A stretch of DNA of 64,000 nt from Adineta steineri (taxonomy: Eukaryota; Rotifera; Eurotatoria; Adinetida; Adinetidae): the NCBI GenBank assembly GCA_905250115.1, contig CAJNOI010000274.1, positions 28,787 through 92,786 on the forward strand, given 5' to 3'. Positions 47,984 through 58,826 of this stretch are shown one piece after another (position 1 is the stretch's first letter; each line of letters starts with the position of its first letter). Position numbers and translations under genes: made by a program. The notes beneath the pieces are model-generated. The model did not search any database. It saw only the letters and a list, made by a program, of their open reading frames with translations, and was not told the DNA's origin.

Positions 47984-48080
47984 CCTGTTTTCCACGATTC
48001 AAAAAAAAGCACCCCGTTCGACATGTGCTATATGCCACTCCCCCTTTCTCAACTATTTAATGAATGATATCTTTTGACCC

Positions 48081-48088
48081 TATAAATA
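48081..48088 (+). promoter_or_regulatory. TATA box of metallothionein gene 1
   Basis: TATAAATA 51-58 bp before the ATG, in a CCCTATAAATAGCAG context, a canonical TATA. Metallothionein genes are usually TATA-driven and inducible. Confidence 0.65.
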
Positions 48089-48138
48089 GCAGAGGATTTC
48101 TAAATACTCATCACATACAACTTTTTACGTTAAATACA

Positions 48139-48434
48139 ATGCCGTGTCCTTGTGAAGGTAAGCAGTATGGTATTAGAGTGGTTCTATTTTTTAAACACAT
48201 AATTTTCTTTAGCTGGAAAATGTGGATGCAAAGAAGATTGTCTTAAAACAGGCACATGCTCATGCGATACCAGTTGCGAACATTGTCATCAAACAAGTAA
48301 GTATTTTTGTAAAATTTATTTTTAATAACTTATTTCAAATGGATTAACTAGATCAAGGTTGTGGCAAAGAAGGATGCAAATGTGAAAATTGTAAATGTCC
48401 AACAGGAACATGTACATGTGAAAAATCATCATAA
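48139..48434 (+). CDS. Metallothionein 1, 3 exons, 61 aa, 16 Cys
   Basis: Exons 48139-48157, 48213-48296 and 48352-48434 join in phase. The product is Cys-rich from end to end: MPCPCEAGKCGCKEDC, then TGTCSCDTSCEHC, then CGKEGCKCENCKC and PTGTCTCEKSS. The 16 cysteines are mostly in CxC and CxxC pairs and there are no aromatic residues, as in metallothioneins that bind Zn, Cu or Cd. The first exon encodes only MPCPCE plus one base, an arrangement also found in vertebrate MT genes. A related copy is at 49755. Confidence 0.92.
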
Positions 48435-48919
48435 ACATTAATTTTTTTCAGAGAAATGCTTCTAAAGATTAATCATTTTTATTCTTGTAATGATTATTTT
48501 TAAAATATAAATAAACTTATATACAAAACTTTAAAGCTAAGAAATTCAATTAATACTAAATTTCTTGCGTATTGTCCAACATTACATCTCAATTTTGATG
48601 ATATGTATCAGTTAGTAAAAAAAGATAAATTTTTTACAGAATAAAAACATTTATTGTGTCACTCAATGATTTGTGTTAAAAAGCAAAACTGTTTGTCTAG
48701 TAATTATCTCTTATTTAACTGAAAGATTGAGATTAATTTAGTGTCTTCTTATTTTTCTAAACAAAAATACAAGATGAGAGTTTTTACGCAATAGAAATAT
48801 GCTATGTTAAATGAAATATTTTATATAGAAGATAAAAACTCTGCACCTCATTCTTGATAGTATGCATTCCTATAATCAAAACGTTTAATGATTACATTTG
48901 TTTTCATATGTTGAAACTT
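48435..48919. other. Spacer, nothing recognised
   Basis: AT-rich sequence between the convergent ends of metallothionein 1 (+) and the dispanin-like gene (-); probably the two 3' UTRs. Confidence 0.5.
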
Positions 48920-49390
48920 TTACCAAAGAGGATGTTGTTCTCGTAAAAGACGATAAATAATAAAAATAATCCATAGGATAGTTCCAATCAGAATTGAAAG
49001 AATAGCCCAACGAAGAGCATGTCGTCCATAAATAGCAGCTAATTTTGGCCAGTAGACAAGAGATGATGGTCTTTTCATTTCATAAGCTTGCATAGCACGT
49101 ATTAAACCAAAAATACCGGTTGGAAAAAAACAAAGAAGACCAATAATAGAAATATATAAATGATCTCGTATCATAGAACTTGTATCAAACGGTATCTTAT
49201 TATCAATTTGATTTGTATCTAATGATGATTGATCAGAATCATTTCTTTTAGATGATGTATTCAAATTATTTCCTAATCGATATTTATGATGAAATTTTCG
49301 GTATTTTTTTCTTTTATGATATGATTTTGATATTCGTGAATATTTATCAGTACTATCATTAGAATTTGAAACATTAGTCGAATGTATCAT
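48920..49390 (-). CDS. CD225/dispanin-family membrane protein, 156 aa
   Basis: Single exon. Residues 1-65 are polar, Ser/Asn/Lys-rich and basic (SYHKRKKYRKFHHKYR). From residue 75 the CD225 pattern appears: a first hydrophobic segment DHLYISIIGLLCFFPTGIFG followed by LIRAMQAYE, a polar loop with YGRHALRWA, and a second helix ILSILIGTILWIIFIIY. This matches the dispanin layout (re-entrant helix, cytosolic loop with Ala/Arg, TM helix), including the double aromatic before PxGI. Family members include IFITM, PRRT2 and SYNDIG1; which one this is closest to cannot be told. It lies between the two metallothionein genes on the opposite strand. Confidence 0.7.
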   Translation of the reverse strand: MIHSTNVSNSNDSTDKYSRISKSYHKRKKYRKFHHKYRLGNNLNTSSKRNDSDQSSLDTNQIDNKIPFDTSSMIRDHLYISIIGLLCFFPTGIFGLIRAMQAYEMKRPSSLVYWPKLAAIYGRHALRWAILSILIGTILWIIFIIYRLLREQHPLW

Positions 49391-49754
49391 TTATCATACA
49401 TTGAAAGTAACACATGAATTTACAATTTACAAAAATGTTTTAAAAACGCGCGTGAAAATTTTCTTTTTATTATGAAAATACAATGGATGACCTATATAAC
49501 AAAATAAACAGACACAACTCGTCGTGTACGATGATGATAACACTTATCACATGATCTTCTTTCCTATATTACATTTCTTCCCCCTCCCCCCTTTTTTTGT
49601 TTCTATTCTTTTCTCTCGGTTAGCACCCCCGTTTATGTATATATCACTAGTCCGTATTTCTTATGAACATCTTTGTCTGACTTTATGAATATATAAACAG
49701 TAAAATAAACATCTAAGAATATTCTACATATATTTTCTCTACTAATAAAATACA
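49391..49754 (+). promoter_or_regulatory. Upstream region of metallothionein gene 2
   Basis: TATAAA at 49692-49697 is 58-63 bp before the ATG, similar spacing to the first copy. No exact TGCRCNC was seen. The region also serves as the promoter of the divergent dispanin-like gene. Confidence 0.5.
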
Positions 49755-50044
49755 ATGCCGTGCAATTGTCAAGGTAAATAATTATTTTGTTAAAAATATA
49801 TTTCATTTATTTTTTTCATTTATCTAGCTGGAAAATGTTCATGCAAAGAAGATTGCACTAAAACAGGTACCTGTTCATGTGATTCAAGTTGCCAATGTAA
49901 TAAATCTAGTAAGATTTCTTTGATATATAGTAATATTTTATCAATTAATATCTTTATTTTATTGTAGAAAATAAATGTGGCAATGAACGATGCAAATGTG
50001 AAGATTGTAAATGTCCAACAGGAGCATGTAAATGTGATAATTAA
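49755..50044 (+). CDS. Metallothionein 2, 3 exons, 58 aa, 16 Cys
   Basis: Exons 49755-49773, 49828-49908 and 49968-50044 join in phase, with the same exon phases as the first copy. The product is MPCNCQAGKCSCKEDC, then TGTCSCDSSCQCNKS and CGNERCKCEDCKC with a final PTGACKCDN. It keeps all 16 Cys, but one moves: copy 1 has SCEHC where this has SCQC. It is clearly a paralogue from tandem duplication, diverged at non-Cys sites and in the introns. Confidence 0.92.
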
Positions 50045-53000
50045 CTATATAAAAAAACACGCATTTTTTGTAAACATGTGTATTTTTTATTATATTATCT
50101 GAGCTTAAAATAAAAATAGTATCTCGTATTTTAACGTCTCTAAACATTGTAATATATATATGTTGTCAACACCTAGATTTCTTGATGTACTTTTGTCCTA
50201 TTCATATCATCGCATGACATCAATGTAAAATGATCGGTACCTAATCTGACATGATGACAAGTATTAATCCAAAGCTCATCATATCCATATTCACCTTGAG
50301 ATGTACTTTAGAGATTTATTTGTTAACTGTTCATTTGGCACATTCTATCACTTTTACATATTGTAAAATGATCACTTTTTATTGATTATAACTTGAATTC
50401 TCTCGAGAATCTCCTATCTGATCAATGATCTTTCGTAATTACTAATCTATCTTGTTTTTTTTTTCTAAATTAACAATTTCCTCTTTTCTAACAAATATGT
50501 AACTATTTTTCCATTAACTTGTTCTACGAGCATCCATTTTTAGAATAACTACAAAATTAATATGACAACCATGAAGAAAAAAAACATATACTAGACTTGA
50601 TTTTTTTTCTTCTTCTTATTTTTGCACTTGTCTGTTCAAATCGAAGAAATTGTCGCTCTAGTTCGTTTGGTATTATAGATATTAACTATTCGAAAATCTT
50701 TATCCAGGGGAATATCAGTCATTAAAGTGTGCAAATTGGTAAAGTTAATAACATTGTATTCATAATCCGTGTCAATATAAAAGCTTTGTCAAAAAAAAAG
50801 AGAAGACTGCTATGAGTAAATATATTCATATCTCGGTCTAAAAATCTAAATATAGTTATAGCAGATATTTCAATTTACATAAAAGCAACTTCTGTTGCTC
50901 TAATGTGATTATTTTCATTCAGAATAAATAGTGTAAAGAAAAATTTTCGTTTTTATCTAAGTATTTATTTTAAAACAAAATAAATAATTACATTTTCTTT
51001 TTCAAATTACTCTATTTCTTGAATTCTACTGTTCTGCTTCAGTGCATTGTAACATCTGCTTAATAAGATTGACACTGAAGGTCAACTGAACATACTATAT
51101 TCTCATGTCACATTTTTATTAAAATATTTCTTCAAATATTTATAAATAACTTTCAGATCATACTCTTAATCAAATGAGAACATTCGAAATATGAGAATAA
51201 AATTTTTAAAACAAAAAAAAGATCCTTTCAGCATATAATAGAATAAATTATTGAAACTTAACTTTATTTAAGCACTAATATATATTATATAGACTAAAAC
51301 AAAACAAAAAACGATTAGACTTTCTATGTATGTTATCATGCAATCCCGTCTGATTATGTCAGATTGATAATAATGATGATTACTATTTATTGATTGTTTA
51401 TCAAAGTCATCTTCCTAACAACAGTTGGTCACAAAAAAAATGTAATATGAGAACAATAATAATCAATTTCTTTTTGATAGATGATGCAATTAATACTAAT
51501 GTTTTACGATAAAAATATGCAATTAAAAACGATTTTCTTTGAGAGAAAAAAAGTCGACTTGAGTCATTTGTTAATAGTATTGATGCGAACTACCGCATTA
51601 ATTGTGTTAATGATTGTCTACATGTTATTAATTATTTATTCTCAATGCTCTATTTCCGCAAACCGGCATTCCATCTTCGAAAATTCTTTATCTGTTCTAT
51701 ATATATATACACATATAGTTTCTTTTTTTTTTTCGTTTAATTAGCACGTCAAGAGGGAAATCGAAAGAAAAGAAAATGAGCATCAACTTGTGTGTATAGA
51801 AAATATAATGAATAGACTTTTTATAGGTATCCGATCGGTTTCATTCTATATACTATAACTTTCTTTCTTTTTCCACTTGAGTAGACACTTATCATGTGTT
51901 ATATTAAGATCTAGCGAATCAGTCCTTTCTATGAAGCACATACATGAACTTATTGAAGCACAATGGATGAAATATTTGTTCCTAAGACAAGAGCAAGCGG
52001 CGAATTAAATTACTACACTATATGTGTCTAATCAAACGTGAATCATTACGACGAACTATTACATAAAAAAAGAAGTCATTCACATCAATGATATGCCCCG
52101 ATGTGATATATATAGATTAAGAGAAACAGTTAAATGTGATTGAAAAAGGAAACACAAGTTCAATATTAATCTATTATGAAAATATGTTTTGTAAAATCAC
52201 ACATACTAAGATAGATCTGTGTGAAGAGAGAAAACAAGGTAATAGTTCATTGTCTACAGTTCAAGGTTAGAAAAATACTTCTATCATTAACAATTGCTAA
52301 TTTGATAGATTGCGTCAGCTTAAAATCGTCTTCATATGTGTCATGTCAATGTCAGACTTTTTCAACGGCTCATTTAGAATGAAAGACTTTTCTTTCTATT
52401 CATATATTATTCATCGATCAGATCGATGACACATATACTAAATTAACTCTTCAAAGTTCATTTTAAAATGTTTGCTTGTATACAGGCATATATTTGATGA
52501 TATAATCAATTGACAGTGAGTGTTGATATGGATATTTTAAACGTTAGTAGCTACTCTTGTATCTACAGCTTAAATATAAATGAACATTTGTACAGATGGT
52601 TATTATTCTTAAACAAAAAAAAATGATTCTCATATTGTCTCCGCCCATTTATTTTTGTTTGTCAATCTCCTTTTTTCTCGTTAAGTCCATTTAAGTAGCA
52701 GTATGCTTTGGTCCGTCTGTACACGTTCTCATTAGCTCGTCCCTATAGTCATCACTATTTGCATTAAGTTTCCGTCGCAGTCGCCGCCACCACTATATAT
52801 ATATATATGTATACAACAAATTGGAATTATGTGTCGACACGACATAAGAGAGAGAGAGAAGAGAAACTTTGAAAATCAATTACTCATAAAATGCTGATCT
52901 GAGTCAAGTCAAACTAAACATGATGTTAAACTGTCCGTGAACACATCGTCTTTTTTCAAACATATATGTTCATGCCAAATACTTATCATGAAACAAGGTT

Positions 53001-53459
53001 CATTAATCATTCAATTGAAAACAGAAACATTGTTTTCAATGAAGTCATCATTTATTTCTCTGTACAGTGATATTCTAATGAGCTTTTGAAAACTAGTATG
53101 ATGAATACCAGAAGAATTGATAGTATATGATGCTGTCATTGAAAAGAAAAGAAAAGAAATTGTTTCTCTTTTTCTTTTTTTTTTCTTCTTTCCTTCTCTC
53201 TCTCTCTCTCTTGCTGTCTTCTTTTTCGTTCAAGAGAGAGAGAATAGAGAAAGCAAAAGTTATCCTTTCCCCACTTGAAACAAATCAACTTGATTTCTTT
53301 TCTCTTATTACAATTCATATATATAAAAGAATAAAACGAGAAAGTCGATTTGTTGTGTTGAGAAGTATTTCCGTTGTTCATCATATTTTCAAAAAGAATT
53401 TATTTATATGTCAATTCAAACAATATAATAAAACTATTTTAATCGTCGATGCCTATCGA
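50045..53459. other. Long intergenic region, nothing recognised
   Basis: 3.4 kb. Contains (TA)n near 52793-52808 and a (CT)n run near 53196-53212. Open frames at 51481-51744 and 53127 onward (upstream of the Ig gene start) have no domains. It may hold the regulatory region of the Ig gene. Confidence 0.5.
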
Positions 53460-55884
53460 ATGTTGTCTGTTGTCGTTATTATTATTTTTATAATTCAACA
53501 ATCTTATCCAACATATCAATTAGAAACAATTCAAGCAGTTCTATCTAGTACTGTTGACTTGCACTGTTCAGTCGTCAATCAAAATCTCGAATCAATAAAT
53601 CCTGCAAAGGTAAATATGAAAAGAAGACAAGTGTGTTTATATATTCGAAGACAAAAAAAAAAGATCGAGAGAACAGCTTCCTAGAGTAGTATATAATAAT
53701 AACAATAATAATAATGACATCATGAGTTATGAACAGTTGGTGAATGTATATATACTCAGCACGAAATTTTTCTATTTAGATCGTCTGGATACGTGATGAT
53801 CAAGCAGATATTGTTAGTCTTGATTCTGTTATAACAGTACGAGATTCTCGTTTGAGTATTCTAACAATGGATAATAATGATCGTCAAGAAAGAACGTTAC
53901 GTATAATAAATATTGAAGAACAAGATCATGGATTATATCGATGTATTCAAGGTGATATTACATTGAATGAAATTTTACTTGATGTACTCAGTAAGTGTTG
54001 TTGTTATTTTTATTTTTTGGTCTTTCTTTAGACAATAATGTATGTTTTTATATGATCATATCTTTGTTTTGATCCTTATTTTGACAAAACAAACATAAAG
54101 CTGAGGTGTATGTTGACTGACCTTCTCTCATCTCGAGTGTTGTTAATACGTATATAGAAAAGAGACAGAAACAATCCATCTTAGACGTTTACATTTGGAT
54201 CTTATATGTTTGTGTCTGTTTGCATTGTCCCTCCTCTTTTTTCTTCTTATGTTCAACAGGAGGTCTCATCAGACATAGATAAATATAAAAGAAGTAGAAT
54301 TGACATTATAAAATTATATAATATGTTCTTTGCATGCAACAGAAGAAAAAAATTTAAATGTATAATTTCCGTTTATTTAGTTTTTTTGAATGAAATAGCA
54401 TATCATGATGACTTGTAAGATATGTATGTCTGCTGTTTATCGTTCTATTTCTAATTAATAATTTATCTGCTAGGTGATTGTTCACTTCATTTAACCTATT
54501 CACTTCCTCAGTTCTCTCTTTTTTTTCTTCTTCTTCTTTTTATCCATCAACGTATGTTCACACGCTCATTTAGTGTCAATAAGGGTAATAGTAAGAGTTA
54601 CTTACCTTCAAAATATAACACCAGCTGTGCATTCAATAGATATAAGCTAATTGTTTTTTAAGTATGACATATACACCTTAACAAATGACTATTCAATGAA
54701 AGAACTCTATCAACATAGTCTCTTGACAATAATAAATGTAACTACTAAATGATTCAATGAATAATTTAAGAAAAATTACGTTTATCATATTAGTGTTTAT
54801 CGAGAAATATTATATATCTGTCTCTACACTTGAGACCCAATTTCGAAATCTAATTTTAGTCCCACCACGAATTATTTCACATACTCCCGAACATATGCAT
54901 ATGACAGTTCGTGAAGGTCGTGATGCTGAATTCTCATGTATTGCAACTGGTCATCCAACGCCTACTATTATTTGGCATGTCAACGGTTTATCTAGGCCAG
55001 GCATAGTTGCAACAAGTATGGAACAAAAACAAAAAAAAGAAAATTTGACATTTTGTAACACTACTTTATCTATATTTTTTGTAGTTGAGGGTAAAAATGA
55101 AAGTGTTCTTATCTTACGTAATATTTCACGTTATGATTCTGGTCGAGTCGATTGTTCAGCAAGTAACACATTAAGTACTGTCAATCGACAATTTCTTCTT
55201 TATGTTAAATGTAAGTCGTCATTTTCTTTTTATTTAACATCCTGAATGTATGATGAAAAATTTAGATAAACCAATGGTTACAGTTCCGTTTCATTTGTCT
55301 TATTTCCGTTTGTATGATTCAGCAACGATTACCTGTCAAGTTTGTTCAATACCTTCATCAACAGTTTTTGATATATTTCGTCCAAAAAAAGCTGTTCCAA
55401 TTAAGAAAGGAGTTAAAGATCAATTCGAAGGATTTATTAATGAAACATGTAGACAATTAACAAAGACTATTTATGTAAGATTATTCTATTGACCTTTTTT
55501 GTCCATGAGAAATCTTATTTTATATTTTAGTTAAGTCATCCATCTTTATTTGGTCCATATGTATGTCGAGCAAGAAATTCATTAGGTGTTAATCATGCTG
55601 AATTTATAATTAAAGGTTTGCAGATATTTTATTAGAATGAAACCTTGATTATGTATGTATTAATTTTAGAATTAAATCAATCAACGAAGCATATGAAATC
55701 TATAACAGAACGTCGACCTTCTTCAACACTGTCTACGATAATTAATTTGTCAACACCTTCGATCTTTACGACGACTAATGACACTCAATTGAAGATAGTT
55801 ACAACTGAATTGATCGCTCAAAAGAATCAAGCATATGGATCATCAATATCAGTTTTATTATTAATAATCCTTTGCTTGTTATGA
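53460..55884 (+). CDS. Three-Ig-domain cell-surface protein, probably GPI-anchored, 7 exons, 383 aa
   Basis: Exons 53460-53609, 53780-53990, 54860-55015, 55085-55210, 55266-55474, 55531-55615 and 55670-55884 join in phase. A signal peptide (MLSVVVIIIFIIQQSYPTYQ) is followed by Ig1 (VDLHCSV ... KIVWIRDD ... EEQDHGLYRCIQG), Ig2 (AEFSCIATGHPTPTIIWHVN ... ISRYDSGRVDCSASN) and a weaker Ig3 (ATITCQVCS ... GPYVCRARNSLGVN). Each has the B-strand Cys and, at F, a Y/V-x-C motif. A Ser/Thr-rich stalk ends in a hydrophobic tail (SISVLLLIILCLL) typical of a GPI signal. The layout resembles lachesin/IgLON-type adhesion molecules. Intron 4 is 69 bp with no in-frame stop. Confidence 0.82.
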
Positions 55885-57485
55885 GGAACTAGTCGTAGAA
55901 AGATTGTTGAAAATATTTCTTTTCTTTTTATTTTTGTCTTTTTTTTACAGTGATGAAATAAATGCATAGATCAACCTTGAAATAATTTAACACAGGAACT
56001 ATTGAACTGTCATAAGTCATCAAATATGTTATTCATAATAACAAAATTTGTCTGGAAAACTTTCAAATTAAAACTATTATATGCTAACATCACAATGTCT
56101 GACGTTTGCGGGTTCTCTAGTAAATTTTTACTACTGAAGACAATGTTGATTAAATGAGTTACTAATTAATTAACATACACAGTAACAGCCGTATCATTTT
56201 AAACGTCTTATGTATTCATCCTTGTATTCCATTGGATAGTTTATGAAATATATGTTTGAATGAACAAGTCAATTTAGCATGAAACACATTTTTTAGAGAT
56301 AAAAATATAGTTTTGTCTCATTTTTATAAAATAACTTTGTTCCGATATTTATTTAAGGTTTTTCTCAGATCAAGTTCCACAGAAATTGTACAAGAGTATT
56401 TAATTATGTTGGGTAGGGACCTGCACGGAGTTATTTTCGGAGTCATGTAAATTTCATATCAATAATTCAACTTTATCGTTAGAAATTATTTAATTTCATA
56501 CTTTTTCTGTCCGACGTTTTCTCTATAAAACTACGTATTTTGAAGGATCGACAGACGTCTTATCGAGTCTCACAAACCAAAATAAAATACAGAAAAAATC
56601 GGAGTAGAAAGTGACTCCGACTTTTCTTTTGTGTTGGTGAGGTTCAACAAAGCATTGATCTATCCTTCAAAAGACATAATTTTGTAGAGAAAATGTCGGA
56701 CAACAAAACTATGAACTTAAATAATTTCTGACGTTAAAGTTGAATTATTGATATGAAATTTACATGACTCCGAAAATGACTCCGTGCAAGTCTCTAATGT
56801 TGGGTGATGACATTTTAGTTAACTAATAGGGCATACAACTTATTTGTGATGTATTGACGAGCTGTTTTACGCTTTTATTATTGATTTGATTTCCAGTATG
56901 ATGCAAAATTACTAATTTCTGAACTGTGAAAGAAAGCGCTTCAAATGTTTGTGTTGATAGATAGAGACTAGAATCCATTATATTATATTGATTAAATACG
57001 ATGTACTTGCATTGCCTGTTTGTGAGATTCTGTCTTAATAGTTCTCTACTATTCGATCAATAAATCCTTTGTATCAAATATATGATATCGTCCATACACA
57101 GCAATACTTATAGACATTCGAAAAACAAATATTTAAATGATTAGAGTTATATGCTAGCAGTTCAAATAACTAAATTTATCGATATTTCATACAAGTCTTC
57201 TACGGTACAATCTCGATTAGTCATCTGAATAGAGAAGAAGTTAACACATCGATACTATTCCTGGTAGGCAATATAAAGAAATTTCTTCTCAAACACAATA
57301 CAAAACATTATCAGCACAACTAACTGATATCGTTACCTTACTTAACAACAGTTATTAATTTTGTGATACTCAAAATTCATTCCGCGATTGAATAACTAGT
57401 ATCTTATTGAATTTAAAAAGATCAGGTATCATCTAATTCCTATAAGAATATTTATTTATTTAACAAAAGAAAAATGTACATTTTT
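55885..57485. other. Intergenic with one MITE
   Basis: Apart from the element at 56414-56796, AT-rich sequence without genes. Confidence 0.5.
56414..56796. mobile_element. hAT-type foldback MITE, family E, 383 bp
   Basis: Ends TAGGGACCTGCACGG and CCGTGCAAGTCTCTA are inverted; arms are complementary over about 140 bp (GAGTCATGTAAATTTCATAT on both sides, inverted). The perfect 8-bp target duplication is ATGTTGGG (56406-56413 and 56797-56804). Confidence 0.9.
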
Positions 57486-58241
57486 TTATTTTTTTTCTGG
57501 TTTATGTAAATGTTTAGCTTTCATATTAATTAAAGGTAAATTAAGTGTTTTATGTAATAATAAAGTTGATAATTGTTCAAATTGATCAATATCAATTTGA
57601 TTATCATTGGAATTTATTGGATTATTTAAATCTATTAATGATTCATGTTTCGAAACAGCTAATTGTGTTTGATTAAGAATTTTAATATTTTCTAACATTT
57701 TTGTTGAATATTCATCATATTGATTATATTCATTAAATAATTGTTTAAGTTTAGTAATTTCATTTTCTAATTGAAGTTTTTCATTTGTTTGTTTATTAAC
57801 AATAAGTTTTAAAGCTTCTAAAGTTGATAATGGTCCAGCAATTTTCTATAAAATAAAAGAAAAAAAAAGTTTTAGGCAATTGAAAAAATTTTCAAGAAAA
57901 AAAAAATTTACTGTTAAATATTTATTTTTTAATTCGGTTAATTGTTGATCTAGTTCCATACTTGTTTTCGCACTTGATTTAGCAGCATCACTATCATTTT
58001 TAATTCGTTTTTTTGATGTCTCATTATTTAATTCACCACCTGAAAGATACGTTGAACATATTGTTGGAGTTAATAATGTATCATTCGTTGTTGTTTGAAC
58101 AAGTTCATATAATTCTCGTTCAATTTCCAATTGAATATAACGTTCGATTTCATTTCGTACATGAACTTCAAGTTCAGCTATATCATCACCTGAACAAGAT
58201 GGACCTTGAGTTAAAGTAGCTTCGAGTAGATGTAGAGCCAT
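57486..58241 (-). CDS. Unknown coiled-coil protein, 2 exons, 229 aa
   Basis: Exons 58241-57912 and 57845-57486 join in phase 0. Not recognised. The N-terminus is MALHLLEATLTQGPSCSGDD followed by a helical stretch (EVHVRNEIERYIQLEIEREL). A basic patch SKKRIKND is a possible nuclear signal. Exon 2 is a predicted coiled coil (KLIVNKQTNEKLQLENEITK) and ends with a basic tail. The overall look, a short helical head plus coiled coil, is like subunits of centromere, dynactin or tether complexes, but no family assignment is justified. The exon join and regular codon use support a real gene. Confidence 0.65.
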
Positions 58242-58826
58242 TTAATTTAATAAAATAAAGAATGAAGAGAGAGAAAAAAATTGAACGTTAATGAGAACAA
58301 AGACAATGATTTCTAGTGACATCTGATAATTTTTATTTTATAAAGAAAGAACGAAAATTGATTAAAAATAAAAGATAAGAATATTAAAAAAAAAGATTTA
58401 AATTTGTTAGTTTAAAATCTATTGATTTTTATTGAACGATAATTTTAACCAATAATAGAATTGACATGAATTTCAAAATATTTCATCAATAAATGAACAA
58501 AATAACGTTCTCTTGATTGACGAATATTTGTAAAGAAAATACCCCTAGAATAGAAATTGGTGTGAGCGTGACCAAAAAAGTTTTCTATTATAATTTATGA
58601 ATTTTGACACTTAAATATAGTTTTATTAACATTCCGATACTTTTAGTATGTGTAGCATTTTAAAGAATGAAATTTTGGTTTTATTAAAACTTATGTTCAA
58701 AAGAACAAGGATTGATTTAACATAGAGAGATATAGAAAGAAAAAAGTAATTTTCCATTGGATATTTCTTATCGATAGATTCATAAATCATGTATATATTG
58801 TTGAATTATGTTTTTTAAGAGTAGTT
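58242..58826. other. Divergent promoter region
   Basis: 585 bp between the minus-strand coiled-coil gene and ERCC8 (+). AT-rich, no repeat recognised. Confidence 0.5.

Noticed and set aside
53127-53459. Extension of the Ig protein N-terminus upstream of 53460
   Set aside because: The upstream residues come from poly-pyrimidine repeats; a good signal peptide starts at the Met at 53460.
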